From Thecamonas trahens ATCC 50062 (lineage: Eukaryota; Apusozoa; Apusomonadida; Apusomonadidae), in the NCBI RefSeq assembly GCF_000142905.1, contig NW_013657603.1:16137-51248 (forward strand): a stretch of 35,112 nt of DNA, read 5' to 3'. The notes beneath the pieces were generated by a model. That model ran no database searches and was not told the DNA's origin. It saw only the letters and a list, made by a program, of their open reading frames with translations. The translations under genes were made by a program, and so were the position numbers. This document shows positions 6,844 to 15,908 of this stretch, in pieces. Each line of letters begins with the position of its first letter. Position 1 is the first letter of the stretch.

Positions 6844-9708
6844 ATGGCCGACTACGTTTCGGACGACGACGAGGGCGCGCCCAGCCAGGCCATTCCCACC
6901 GGCCCTGCTCCTGGGGCGGGTTTGCCGCCGCCGTCGGACGAGAGCGCATGGGAGACGACGCTGGCGGGAGCCATTCCGGCTATTGTCTCCATCTCGTTTG
7001 CTACGACTGTTCCGTTCTCGACGTATCGTGCTGGAGCCAGCCATGCTACGGGCTTTGTGGTCGATGCTGTCAAGGGCCTCATTCTCACCAATGCTCATGT
7101 GGTTCGCCCTGGTCCGGTCATCGCCTATGCCTCCTTCTCAAACTACGAGGAGATCGAACTCTGTCCTCTGTATCGTGATCCTGTTCATGACTTTGGGTTC
7201 TTTGCATTTGATCCGTCAGCGCTCAAGTTCTTGGATCCGCTCCCGGCCATTCCTTTGGCTCCAGACCTTGCTCGTGTCGGCATCCCCATCCGCGTCGTCG
7301 GCAATGACGCTGCCGAGAAGCTCTCCATTCTCCACTCGACCCTTGCTCGCCTCGACCGGCCGGCCCCTTTCTACGGCTCGTCAGCCGCAAATGACTTTAA
7401 TACGTTTTACTACCAGGCCGCGTCTGGAACGTCGGGCGGCTCGTCTGGCTCGCCGGTCCTTGATCGCTCCGGCGCCGCCATCGCCCTCAACGCCGGCGGC
7501 AAGTCGTCGGCGGCCTCTTCGTTCTATCTCCCGCTCGATCGGCCAGCCCGCGCCCTCGCGCTCCTCGCCGCCGGCAAGTCTGTTCCCCGCGGTACCCTCA
7601 CCACTGTCTTTGCCCACAAGCACTACGACGAGCTCCGCCGGCTCGGCCTCTCTCCCGACGACGAGGCCGCGGCGCGGGCGACGTTCCCATCCGGCAACGG
7701 CCTCCTCGTCGTCTCCAAGGTTCTCGCCGGCTCGGCCTCCGAGGCAGCCGGCCTTGCTGTTGGCGACATTGTGTGGACGCTCAACGGCGTGCCGCTCAAC
7801 GAGTTCCTTACCCTCGAGGCCGTGCTCGACGAGTCGGTCGGCAACAAGGTGAGCCTCGCCGTCCGCCGCGGCGGCGAGCTTGTCGAGCTCTGCCTTCCAG
7901 TCGTCGACCTCCACGCCATCACCCCGGCAGAGTATGTCTCGTTCTCGGCCGGCATCTTCCACGCTGTTCCCTACCACATTGCCCTCAATCGGTCGATCCC
8001 GCTCGAAGGCGTCTACGTCTGCTCCGCCGGCCACGCGCTGGGATCGGGCGGCTTTGCCGCTGGCTCGGTCATCACCGCCATCAACGGCACGCCCGTCCCG
8101 GACCTCGACACCTTTGAAGCGCAGCTCGCAGGCTTTGCCGACGGTACCAAGGTCACACTCCATGCGTTTAACGTGGCTGACCCCTCGCGCAACGTTGTCG
8201 CCATCGCCATCATCGACCGCAAGTGGTTCCCTATGGCCCGCCACGTCCGCAACGACGCCACTGGTGTGTGGGACACGGTGCTCTCGCCGCCGGCGCCGGC
8301 GCCGGTGCCGCGCGCTCCGCAGTCAACCCCGCTCCTCGACGCGGGCACGTCGCGCATTGCAGCGGCCCTCGCGCCTTCGCTCGTTGTCGTCCGCATGGCC
8401 ATTCCACACATGATCGACGGCGTCGTCTCGTCGCGGTTCATCGGCGCCGGGCTCATTGTCGACGCTGCTCGCGGCCTCGTCGTTGTCGACCGCGGCACTG
8501 TCCCCATCTCGCTCGGCGACGTCCGTATCTCATTTGCCAACTCCTTTGACGTCCCGGCCAACGTCCTCTTCCTCCACCCCATCCACAACTTTGCCATTGT
8601 TCAGTACGAGCCGAGCTTGGTGGGATCGACGCCGGTGGCGTCGGCGACCCTCTCGAGTACTCCTCTCACCGCCGGCGCGGCCACACACTTTGTCGGCCTC
8701 AACGCCGACGAGACGCTCATCACCCGCGCGTCGTCGGTGACCAAGGTCGCCAAGTTTGGCATGCGCCGGTCCAAGGCGCCAGCCTTCCGCCAGATCAACA
8801 TCGAGACCGTCCGCCTCGACCTCACGCTCTCGTCCATCGGCGGCGTGCTTGTCGACGACGACGGCGCCGTCCAGGCGTTCTGGGCCGCTTTTCTTGCCAA
8901 GCCTTCCAAGACCGTCGCCGAGTCGGCTGGTGGCATCCCGGTCACATCCGTCCTCGCTCCGTTCCTCGACGTCTACCTGTCGCGGCCGATCCTCACGGAA
9001 CCAGTCCCGGCCAACACGGCGCATGTCCAGCTGTGGACGGTCTCGCTCCGCGGCGCTCGTGCGTACGGCCTCACTCAGGCCTGGGTCGACACCCTCGCCG
9101 CCATCTCGCGCTCACACGAGGCACTCAAGGTCGAGCAGGTTGCCTTTAGCTCGCCGGCTGCCGACGCCCTCGCCGCCGGTGACATTGTCCTCGCCGTCGA
9201 CGGCACGCCTGTCGCCACCTTTGCCGGCTTTGCTGCCGCCATTGCTACTGCGCCCTCGGTCTCGCTCACCCTCTGGCGTGGCGGCTCGCAGATCGAGGTG
9301 CCGATGGAGACCACGCCGCTGGTCTCCGACGAGCGCGCCCGCTTTGTGTACTGGCAGGGTGCGCTGCTCCAGCCGTCGTTCCTCGAGCTCCAGTTGTACC
9401 AGAAGGACATGCCGCGCGGCGTGTACGTCGCCCGGCTTCACGCTGGCTCGTCAGCGCACCTCTGGCGCCTTGTCTCGAAGACCTGGATTGTTGCCATCAA
9501 CAACGTGCCGACGCCCGACCTCGACGCCTGCCTCGCCGTCCTCCGCACCCTCAAGACCGGTGAGAGCGCCCGCCTCCACACGGTCTCACTCCGCGGCAAG
9601 ACCGTCGTCGTCACCCTCCGCATCAACAACGAGTACTGGCCCACCGTCGAGTGGCTCCGCAACGGCCTGGAGTGGGAGCGCCGCGTCGTTGAGCCGCTCA
9701 ACGAGTAG
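6844..9708 (+). CDS. Nma111/Deg7-type serine protease with two HtrA domains and PDZ domains
   Basis: 954 residues, close to yeast Nma111 (about 1000), no intron. Domain 1 is an intact trypsin-like HtrA domain with H85 (LTNAHVV), D116 (VHDFGFF) and S201 in a GSSGS motif (199-203). Two PDZ-like domains follow, including a segment with AAGLAVGDIVWTLNG at about residue 300. Domain 2 (about 500-710) keeps the fold but has lost the triad: the His position reads VVVDRGTV, the Asp position reads HNFAIVQY, and the Ser loop is SSIGGV. Two further PDZ-like domains close the protein. This intact-plus-degenerate architecture is the known layout of Nma111 in fungi and Deg7 in plants; yeast Nma111 is nuclear and linked to cell death, which I transfer only as a possibility. 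An acidic N-terminus and no signal peptide argue for a cytosolic or nuclear protein. It converges on the PDI-like gene 35 bp away. Confidence 0.9.
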   Translation: MADYVSDDDEGAPSQAIPTGPAPGAGLPPPSDESAWETTLAGAIPAIVSISFATTVPFSTYRAGASHATGFVVDAVKGLILTNAHVVRPGPVIAYASFSNYEEIELCPLYRDPVHDFGFFAFDPSALKFLDPLPAIPLAPDLARVGIPIRVVGNDAAEKLSILHSTLARLDRPAPFYGSSAANDFNTFYYQAASGTSGGSSGSPVLDRSGAAIALNAGGKSSAASSFYLPLDRPARALALLAAGKSVPRGTLTTVFAHKHYDELRRLGLSPDDEAAARATFPSGNGLLVVSKVLAGSASEAAGLAVGDIVWTLNGVPLNEFLTLEAVLDESVGNKVSLAVRRGGELVELCLPVVDLHAITPAEYVSFSAGIFHAVPYHIALNRSIPLEGVYVCSAGHALGSGGFAAGSVITAINGTPVPDLDTFEAQLAGFADGTKVTLHAFNVADPSRNVVAIAIIDRKWFPMARHVRNDATGVWDTVLSPPAPAPVPRAPQSTPLLDAGTSRIAAALAPSLVVVRMAIPHMIDGVVSSRFIGAGLIVDAARGLVVVDRGTVPISLGDVRISFANSFDVPANVLFLHPIHNFAIVQYEPSLVGSTPVASATLSSTPLTAGAATHFVGLNADETLITRASSVTKVAKFGMRRSKAPAFRQINIETVRLDLTLSSIGGVLVDDDGAVQAFWAAFLAKPSKTVAESAGGIPVTSVLAPFLDVYLSRPILTEPVPANTAHVQLWTVSLRGARAYGLTQAWVDTLAAISRSHEALKVEQVAFSSPAADALAAGDIVLAVDGTPVATFAGFAAAIATAPSVSLTLWRGGSQIEVPMETTPLVSDERARFVYWQGALLQPSFLELQLYQKDMPRGVYVARLHAGSSAHLWRLVSKTWIVAINNVPTPDLDACLAVLRTLKTGESARLHTVSLRGKTVVVTLRINNEYWPTVEWLRNGLEWERRVVEPLNE

Positions 9709-9743
9709 CAAGCATGCACACTCTACGTCGCGCACTGCTTCAT

Positions 9744-11288
9744 TCATGCACCGCACTCGCTCGGCGCGGGCTTGGCCACAAGCGCCGCAAGCTCGGCAAG
9801 GGAATCGTCGAGCCGGGTGTACGCCGCCGAGCCGCCGACGACGCCGTCAAGAAAGGCGCGGCCGGCCGACGCAAGTTCGGCCTCGGGCATGCGGGCGACA
9901 GCGTAGCGCGGGCGCTTTCCTGTTTTGAGTGCAACGAGCGCCACCTCGCCCGGTGCCGGGAGCGCGTCGAGAACCACCGCCGCCGCCACGTTGGTCGTCG
10001 CGTCGAGCCACGAGAGCCGTAGCGGGTCGCGCGCAAAGTGGGTGGCCAGCGTCGTCAGTGACTCGGCCACCGCGGGCGGCAGTGTCGGCGCGCCGTCTGG
10101 TGGCGGGCTGGTGCAGAGGCCCTCGTCGGCGCCCTCGTCCTCGACGAGGCCGTCGAGCGCCTGCGGTGACGGTGCCGGTGGAGCGGGAACGGGCGCGAGG
10201 CCGACAAACGCAAGGACGCACACACCGCGCGCGCCGATACACCGCTTCTCAAACGCGGCCGGCGAGTCGATGTGTTTGGCGGTTCGCGGCTTGCGCGGCG
10301 ACGGCGACGGCGACGGCTTTGTCTCAGCCTTGGTCTCGGCTTCTGCCTTGGCCTTGGCCTCCGCCTTGGGCTTCGCCTTGGCCTCCGCCTCCGCCTTTGG
10401 TGCACCGGCGTGGGGACGGAGCCAGTCGGCGATGGCGTCGACAGTCAACTCGCCGTCGTAGACAAGCGCGGTGGACGGATTGGCGCCGCGCGACGGGTCG
10501 ACAACAAGGGTAGGGAACGAGTCGACGCCATAGGCGTCCAACAGGTCCTGGATCTTGGCCTTGGCCTTGGGCGAGGCGGCGACAACCTCGCCAAGTGCCA
10601 GTTGCGAGTAAAAGACGTTGGAGAGCGCCTTGTACAGAGCAGTGGTGGCCTTCTTGTCAGTGAAGAGCACGACGCGCGGGGCATCGGCGCCGAGCCGGGC
10701 ATCGTAGCTCTCGAGCGCGGCCGCCGTGTCCTTGATGCGGATGACGTTCGAGTGCAGCTTGGAGCGGGCAAAGGAGACCAAAGCCTTGGCCTTGCGCTCG
10801 TACTGGTAGTCCTCGACATTGCGGCGGAGCTTGGACGTCTTGCCCGACTTTGAGCGCTTGGTGAAAGCGTTGCCGGTATAGGCCTTGATGGTGGGATAGC
10901 CCTTGATGCCGTACTTTGAGGCAAGAGCAGTCTCGACCGTGGCATCGACGACGCCAAAGCGAACAACGCCCTTGAGCTTCCCCGCAGCACGCGCCCATTC
11001 CGGCGTCAGCGCCTTGCAGTGGCCACACCACGGCGCCATGAACTCGACCATCCACGTCTCGGACGAGTCGAGCACCTTTTCACGAAAGTTCTTGGCAGTC
11101 AGCTTGATCACGTGGCTCACCCTCGCCTTTTTGCCCGTCTTGCCCCCCTTGCCCCCCTTGCCCCCCTTGCCCGTCTTGCCTGTCTTGCCCGTCTTACCTG
11201 TCTTGGCTGCCTCGGCGAGGTCGAGGACAACGCTGAGGACGACAGCTGCGAGAAGGACGACGGCCAGCGTCCGCCGCGAGAACAACAT
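9744..11288 (-). CDS. Protein disulfide isomerase-like secretory thioredoxin protein (P5/PDIA6-like)
   Basis: 514 residues, no intron. A signal peptide (hydrophobic about 8-27, cleavage near the AEAA at 25-28) is followed by a Thr-Gly-Lys / Gly-Gly-Lys repeat at about 29-54. The first thioredoxin domain has the active site WCGHC (C88, C91) and the cis-Pro loop GYPT (P132). A second, redox-inactive thioredoxin-like domain lies at about 168-285, with the cis-Pro motif SFPT (P259) but no CxxC. An Ala/Lys/Glu repeat (about 297-325) and a Ser-Pro segment lead to a third divergent region with isolated cysteines. The family catalyses disulfide formation and isomerisation in the ER. The C-terminus is not KDEL-like, so retention would need another signal, or the protein is secreted. 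It starts at the signal-peptide ATG and is head-to-head with the Vta1 gene across about 480 bp. Confidence 0.85.
   Translation of the reverse strand: MLFSRRTLAVVLLAAVVLSVVLDLAEAAKTGKTGKTGKTGKGGKGGKGGKTGKKARVSHVIKLTAKNFREKVLDSSETWMVEFMAPWCGHCKALTPEWARAAGKLKGVVRFGVVDATVETALASKYGIKGYPTIKAYTGNAFTKRSKSGKTSKLRRNVEDYQYERKAKALVSFARSKLHSNVIRIKDTAAALESYDARLGADAPRVVLFTDKKATTALYKALSNVFYSQLALGEVVAASPKAKAKIQDLLDAYGVDSFPTLVVDPSRGANPSTALVYDGELTVDAIADWLRPHAGAPKAEAEAKAKPKAEAKAKAEAETKAETKPSPSPSPRKPRTAKHIDSPAAFEKRCIGARGVCVLAFVGLAPVPAPPAPSPQALDGLVEDEGADEGLCTSPPPDGAPTLPPAVAESLTTLATHFARDPLRLSWLDATTNVAAAVVLDALPAPGEVALVALKTGKRPRYAVARMPEAELASAGRAFLDGVVGGSAAYTRLDDSLAELAALVAKPAPSECGA
11131..11205 (-). repeat. Imperfect 9-bp coding repeat (Thr-Gly-Lys / Gly-Gly-Lys)
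   Basis: About eight units of a 9-base repeat on the minus strand encode Lys-Thr-Gly and Lys-Gly-Gly triplets directly after the signal peptide of the PDI-like protein. Two unit types cluster in blocks, which suggests recent slippage expansion. Confidence 0.8.
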
Positions 11289-11505
11289 GTAGGGTTTGCG
11301 GTGGAGAGAGTGGAGTGTGCGGGTGTGGGCGGTTGGCGGTGAGGGAGCTGGTGGTCGTCGTCGTGGGGCTGAGGTCAGCGGTCAGTGAGCAAGCCAGTCG
11401 GTCGCCAGGGGCTGGGTCGACTCACTTCGCAGTCTTGGCGTTTGTGTCCGATGCCATCAATGTGAGACACACACGGCGGCATCACACCTACCATACCACA
11501 TACAC

Positions 11506-11597
<92 letters not shown>

Positions 11598-11771
11598 ACA
11601 CACACACACATACATGCACACGTCAACATATCCCCTTCCCCTCAAGCCACGATCTGGCCCCGATCCCCATTGCGATCCCCGTGCCGAACCCGCAAGCCGA
11701 CTTGCGGCGGCCACCGGATGCGGCGCGGCGGCCACCTTCCACACCACTCGACTGCACAGCCGAGAGCGGCC
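11289..11771. promoter_or_regulatory. Shared upstream region of the PDI-like and Vta1 genes
   Basis: Divergent 483-bp gap. The left part is the PDI leader, C/A-rich on that gene's sense strand. The right part carries the CA microsatellite on the Vta1 sense strand, followed by mixed GC-rich sequence up to the Vta1 start. No gene or RNA is recognised. Confidence 0.55.
11497..11612. repeat. CA dinucleotide microsatellite
   Basis: About 116 bp of nearly pure CA on the + strand with a few TA interruptions at the edges and a perfect core of about 70 bp (11521-11590). It lies 160 bp upstream of the Vta1 start, in the upstream region shared with the PDI-like gene. Confidence 0.97.
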
Positions 11772-13505
11772 ATGTCTGTACCTGCGCCACTCAAGCCGTA
11801 CCAGCAGTACATCAACCGGGCGAACGAGCTTGCCAATGTTGACCCTGTTGTTGCATACTATTGTACGTAGGGAGGGGGGCGGGGGTGGGAGGGGGGAGGG
11901 GAGGGGGGAAGGGGGGGAGGGGGGTGTGGAGAGGGTGCATGTGCGGAGAAGGAACACTCACTCTTGGGGACGATGGCACATGGGATGGGGAACATGACTT
12001 GTGGGATGGGGAACAATGCATGGTGCGGGGGATGTGGGGATGGCTACCGCTCTGGATGCTACTGTGACTGCTGTTATCGCTATGGCGGTGGCGATGGCGA
12101 TGGCGGTGGCGGTGGCGTTGGCGGCGGCGGTGGCGGTGGCGGTGGCGGACGATGGATGTGCTCGGGCATGGGGGTATCGTTGGCCATCTTCTCAGGTCGG
12201 ATGTATGTTGTTCAAGAATGCATCTCCATGTACTCGGCCGCGACAGAGGAGACCCGTGAGTACCTCAACGAGCTGATGTCGTCGCTGGAGCAGGTGAAGA
12301 AGGCTCTGCCGGACTCGCCGCTCCTGGGCTCAGAGTCCGAGGAGGCTGCCATCTACGTCGAGAACTTTGCACACAAGGTCTTTAAGGGGGCTGATGATGA
12401 GGATCGTGCCGGTGTCGCCTCCATCGGCACCGCCCTTCGCTTTCGCGCAGCCTCAAACTTTTACCAGGTCCTCAGGGTCTTTGGCCCGCTGGCCGCGGAC
12501 ATCGAGGAGAAGAAAAAGTACGCCAAGTGGAAGGCGGTACAGATCTCCAAGGCAATCAAGGCCGGCAAGCAGCCACGCCCTGGTGGTCCGCAGGAGCACA
12601 AGGAGGAGGACGAGGCCCGTGCTGCCGCTGCCGCTGCCGAGGCCCAAGCCGCTGCTGCCGCTGCTCGTGGTGATTCCTCACCATCCCAACCTCCCTCGTC
12701 GGGCCCGGCCGTCGACGAGTTTGGCCTCCCCATCATCCCGTCTGCCAACTCTAATCCCGCCCCCAAGCCAAGCTCGGGCCCGGCATTTGACGAGTTTGGC
12801 CTCCCCATCGTCCCGTCTGCCAACTCTAATCCCGCCCCCAAGCCAAGCTCGGGCCCGGCATTTGACGAGTTTGGCCTCCCCATCGTCCCGTCTGCCAACT
12901 CTAATCCCGCCCCCAAGCCAAGCTCGGGCCCGGCATTTGACGAGTTTGGCCTCCCCATCGTCCCGTCTGCCAACTCTAATCCCGCCCCCAAGCCAAGCTC
13001 GGGCCCGGCATTTGACGAGTTTGGCCTCCCCATCGTCCCGTCTGCCAACTCTAACCCCGCCCCCAAGCCAAGCTCGGGCCCGGCCGTCGACGAGTTTGGC
13101 CTCCCTATCACCCCTTCTGCCAACCCCAGCCAAGGCGTCGCTCCCAATTCAGGCCCCCTACCGCCGTCATTTGGTGGTGGAAGCAGTGGACCGGCTCCGC
13201 ACATCCCGGGACCGGGTGTGGATCTGACTCCCACGCCGCCTCCGGCCCACAACTTTGGACCAGCGCCGCCGGCCGCGGCACCCGCTCCGGCGCCGGCTGC
13301 GACGGCCGCTCAGACATCACACCCAGGCATCATTCGCATCACCCCGCTCCCCGGCTACAAGCCGACCGTCAAGCAGAAGAACCAGGCCACCAAGTTTGCG
13401 TCGTACGTCTCATCCTCGCTCGCCTTCCACGACATCGACGGTGCCATTGAGAATCTCACCAGCGCCCTCGCCCTCCTCACCGGCCTCCAGTTCGAGAAGC
13501 AGTAA
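11772..13505 (+). CDS. Vta1/LIP5 homologue, ESCRT-III-Vps4 cofactor (two exons)
   Basis: Exons 11772-11862 and 12196-13505, 466 residues after splicing. The splice is phase 1: T from exon 1 joins GT from exon 2 to make Cys31, giving the family motif DPVVAYYCRMY. The N-terminal tandem-MIT region continues with YVENFAHKVFKGADDEDRAG and a conserved EKKKYAKWKA block. A charged Ala-rich linker follows, then six 25-residue repeats of the type SSGPAFDEFGLPIVPSANSN (nucleotides 12696-13145), a Pro-rich segment, and a C-terminal Vps4-binding domain (ATKFASYVSSSLAFHDIDGA, ending NLTSALALLTGLQ). Vta1 activates the Vps4 ATPase that disassembles ESCRT-III at endosomes, in cytokinesis and in membrane repair. 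The repeat-filled linker makes it longer than the human protein of about 307 residues. It converges on the next gene with only 22 bp between stops. Confidence 0.92.
11863..12195 (+). other. Intron of the Vta1 gene, extremely G-rich
   Basis: 333 bp, donor GTACGTAG, acceptor TTCTCAG. Positions about 11868-11932 are G runs of 3-7 bases separated by one or two other bases, and about 12078-12150 is a run of GGY-type triplets (GGT/GGC/GAT). The first block has strong G-quadruplex potential on the transcribed RNA. The intron is placed by the restored Vta1 family motif across the junction. Confidence 0.85.
12696..13145 (+). repeat. 75-bp coding minisatellite in the Vta1 gene
   Basis: Six 75-bp units start at 12696, 12771, 12846, 12921, 12996 and 13071. 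The four middle units are nearly identical at nucleotide level; the outer two differ (Val-Asp versus Phe-Asp, Ile-Ile/Ile-Thr versus Ile-Val). Each unit adds 25 residues with a DEFGLP core. Length is a multiple of three, so copy-number change keeps the frame. Confidence 0.95.
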
Positions 13506-13527
13506 ACTCTAGACACGCCTTTGCTTT

Positions 13528-15624
13528 TTACTTTCGCCTGCGGACCATCCGCGACCGCGCCTTTGCTCGCCGCGCACGCTTGTTCGACTCGGACTCGGAC
13601 TCGGATTCTGACTCGGAGTCAAACTCCTCATCAGAGTCTTCCTCGTCGTCAGCCTCTGAGTCCGACTCGGACTCGTCCATATCTGAGTACCGTTCCGACT
13701 CGGACTCGGACTCCGAGTCAGAATCCGAGTCGATGCCCGACGACGACGACGACGACGACCGCTCGCGCAAGAGGCGGAGGAGGAGCACGTCCACCGAGGG
13801 CGCGTCCGCGTCGTCGTTCTTCACTTGCTCGAGCTCGTGCGTGAGCACATGGAACAGGCTCGGGTCCAGTTCGTTGAGCAGTTGCTTGACCTCGACCATC
13901 TTCTCGGCCACATCGTCCGAGTCGCTCGACTCGACGTGGTTCACCAGCCGCTTGATCCGCTCACGCTTGGCACGGACTACCACCGGCACGCCCGACGCCT
14001 TGTCTTTGACAAGTGCCCGCTTCACAGCCTCCTCCGAGTCCGAGTCGTCAAACGACCCAATCTCCGCCAGAATCGCCGCGAGGTCCGACGACATCTCTGA
14101 CGCACGCAGGTGCACGTCCGAGCCTTCGATCGGGAGCGAGCTCTCGTCGCTCTTGGCCGTCGGGGCAGCCGCAGCGTCTACGCCAAATATCGTCGACAAC
14201 TTGGCGCCCTCAAACTTGTGCGCGTGCACAATCGTCGGGCCCTCGCTAGCCACCGGCTCCTTCGAGCTCATCATTGCATCCAGCGACGCGCTTGCTCGTC
14301 CAATTGCAGATGGCTTGGGATCCATGTAGCACCAAGAGCAGCACTGATTCATCTTCAACAAGAGCGACGCGCCAGTCAGCAGCGAGAGCACCAGAAGAAT
14401 CGTCGTCACAATAAACGCCGCCTTGATGGCCGACCGCTCCGCGGGGTCGCGCAGGTACACATGTCGCGAGCCAAACTTGCCCACATGGCAGTTGATCACC
14501 TGTCCCACCTGGATTGCGTCCAGGAACGGGGACACCTTGGCATCTCTTGTCGACGAGCCAAGAGACGATCGCTCCGGGACGGCCACAATGTCCCGGTCTG
14601 CAACCGCAAAGCCCGACCGCGAGCCCGAGACGTAATCGACCTCTACCCGCGCCGTGTAGAGCGACCGTGGCAAGTCCGCCCGCTTGGCCGGCTCGCACAG
14701 CCGCGATGTGCACCAGTTGATCGCGCCCTTGGGCGTCCGCGAGGCGCCGTCCCAGCAAAACAGGCAGTCAATCCGCCGTGCCTTGGCCACAACCGTGCAC
14801 ACTCCGTCGTCAGTGTAGGTAGGCAAGATGACCGCGAGGAAGACCGAGAGCCAGATGATGACGCCCACGCCCATGAGGCACCACGGAAAAGAGGCGGCGC
14901 CACCGCGACACAGTGCCTGCCGGCACTTGACGTCGGCAGGATGCGTCGAGCTGCACCAAACACACATCACAATCGCGAGGAAGGCCGCCATCATCGGTAG
15001 CGGGATGAGCAGCGACGGCAGCAGGTACAGAATCCAACAAAACCGCACAACCTCGGGCCAGATCTTGACCGGCCCCCTGTATGCCGCAGGATGCTGTCCG
15101 GCAGCCTCCCACGCCTTCTTGTTGACATAGCACGAGATAAAGTCGCCGGGCATCGTCTCGTCCTCCAACAGATCGTAGATGTTGTCGTCGACACCGCACG
15201 AGAACTTGCGTTCGGCCATCTGCAAGTCGTTGACCCTAAAGGGATACGTCACGTTGTCGCGGATGATGCCGACAGTATGGTAGGCACTCGACGAGGTGAA
15301 GGTCTCACCGATGACGATGCAGTCCTTGATCTCGATGTGGTTGCTCTGCCACTTCGGCCAGTCGAGGGCGAGGGTGAAGAAGAGCGATGCCCAGATGGCT
15401 ACGATGATCAGCGGAATGACACACCACCAGCGGACAAACGAGATTGCACCACGGCAGAGGAATGAGCAAATGTCGGTCGACTCGATGAGAATGGCTTCGC
15501 CATGCCCCTCTTCCCCCTCTCCGTTCTCGTCAAACGATGATTCATGGTAAGACTCGGCCGCCTCGGCGTCCCACGCCCCACTGTACGGTTTGTCCTTGGC
15601 CTTGTCGGCCTTCGCGAACAACAT
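13528..15624 (-). CDS. Four-pass membrane protein with duplicated luminal domain and acidic Ser/Asp/Glu tail
   Basis: 698 residues, no intron, no family recognised with certainty. Hydrophobic helices lie at about 66-87, 194-223, 247-268 and 399-423. Loops 1 (88-193) and 3 (269-398) look like diverged copies: each has paired cysteines and ends in a Gly-x-x-x-x-Cys-x-Val segment (GDFISCYV at 160-167; GQVINCHV at 374-381) just before the next helix. That strand pattern recalls DUF3592-type extracellular domains, which I offer only as a hint. The cytosolic C-terminal half (from 424) has a Cys-rich juxtamembrane stretch (NQCCSWC), a helical region with charged residues, and a tail of Ser-Asp/Ser-Glu repeats (about 605-685) capped by a basic KRARRAKARSRMVRRRK-like end. 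The tail resembles casein kinase 2 substrates. An N-glycosylation sequon is at N124. Confidence 0.75.
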   Translation of the reverse strand: MLFAKADKAKDKPYSGAWDAEAAESYHESSFDENGEGEEGHGEAILIESTDICSFLCRGAISFVRWWCVIPLIIVAIWASLFFTLALDWPKWQSNHIEIKDCIVIGETFTSSSAYHTVGIIRDNVTYPFRVNDLQMAERKFSCGVDDNIYDLLEDETMPGDFISCYVNKKAWEAAGQHPAAYRGPVKIWPEVVRFCWILYLLPSLLIPLPMMAAFLAIVMCVWCSSTHPADVKCRQALCRGGAASFPWCLMGVGVIIWLSVFLAVILPTYTDDGVCTVVAKARRIDCLFCWDGASRTPKGAINWCTSRLCEPAKRADLPRSLYTARVEVDYVSGSRSGFAVADRDIVAVPERSSLGSSTRDAKVSPFLDAIQVGQVINCHVGKFGSRHVYLRDPAERSAIKAAFIVTTILLVLSLLTGASLLLKMNQCCSWCYMDPKPSAIGRASASLDAMMSSKEPVASEGPTIVHAHKFEGAKLSTIFGVDAAAAPTAKSDESSLPIEGSDVHLRASEMSSDLAAILAEIGSFDDSDSEEAVKRALVKDKASGVPVVVRAKRERIKRLVNHVESSDSDDVAEKMVEVKQLLNELDPSLFHVLTHELEQVKNDDADAPSVDVLLLRLLRERSSSSSSSGIDSDSDSESESESERYSDMDESESDSEADDEEDSDEEFDSESESESESESNKRARRAKARSRMVRRRK

Positions 15625-15908
15625 AGCCGACGACTAGCTCCACTGCCGGATACACAATGCTTGCTCCCGAACGGCTTTAGTTGGTGTCCGCGGGTGTGGC
15701 GTCAAGTATTGCTTCTTCTTCCCGCCGTCCCGCTCGTCCCGCTCGGATCTCGTCCGTCTGCCAGCGCCATTCTGTTCGGTCACACATGGTTGCCATCCAT
15801 TCTCGGAATCAGATTTTGCGAGGGTTGCACCATTTGCCTGCAGGTACATGGTATTGGCATTAGCTACTTGGCAAAGACGTGGATACGGCATTGGTCGTCG
15901 GGTCATGT

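Noticed and set aside
12461-13252. Long antisense frames across the Vta1 repeat.
   Set aside because: They mirror the 75-bp sense repeat, whose length is a multiple of three; the sense strand has the recognised protein.
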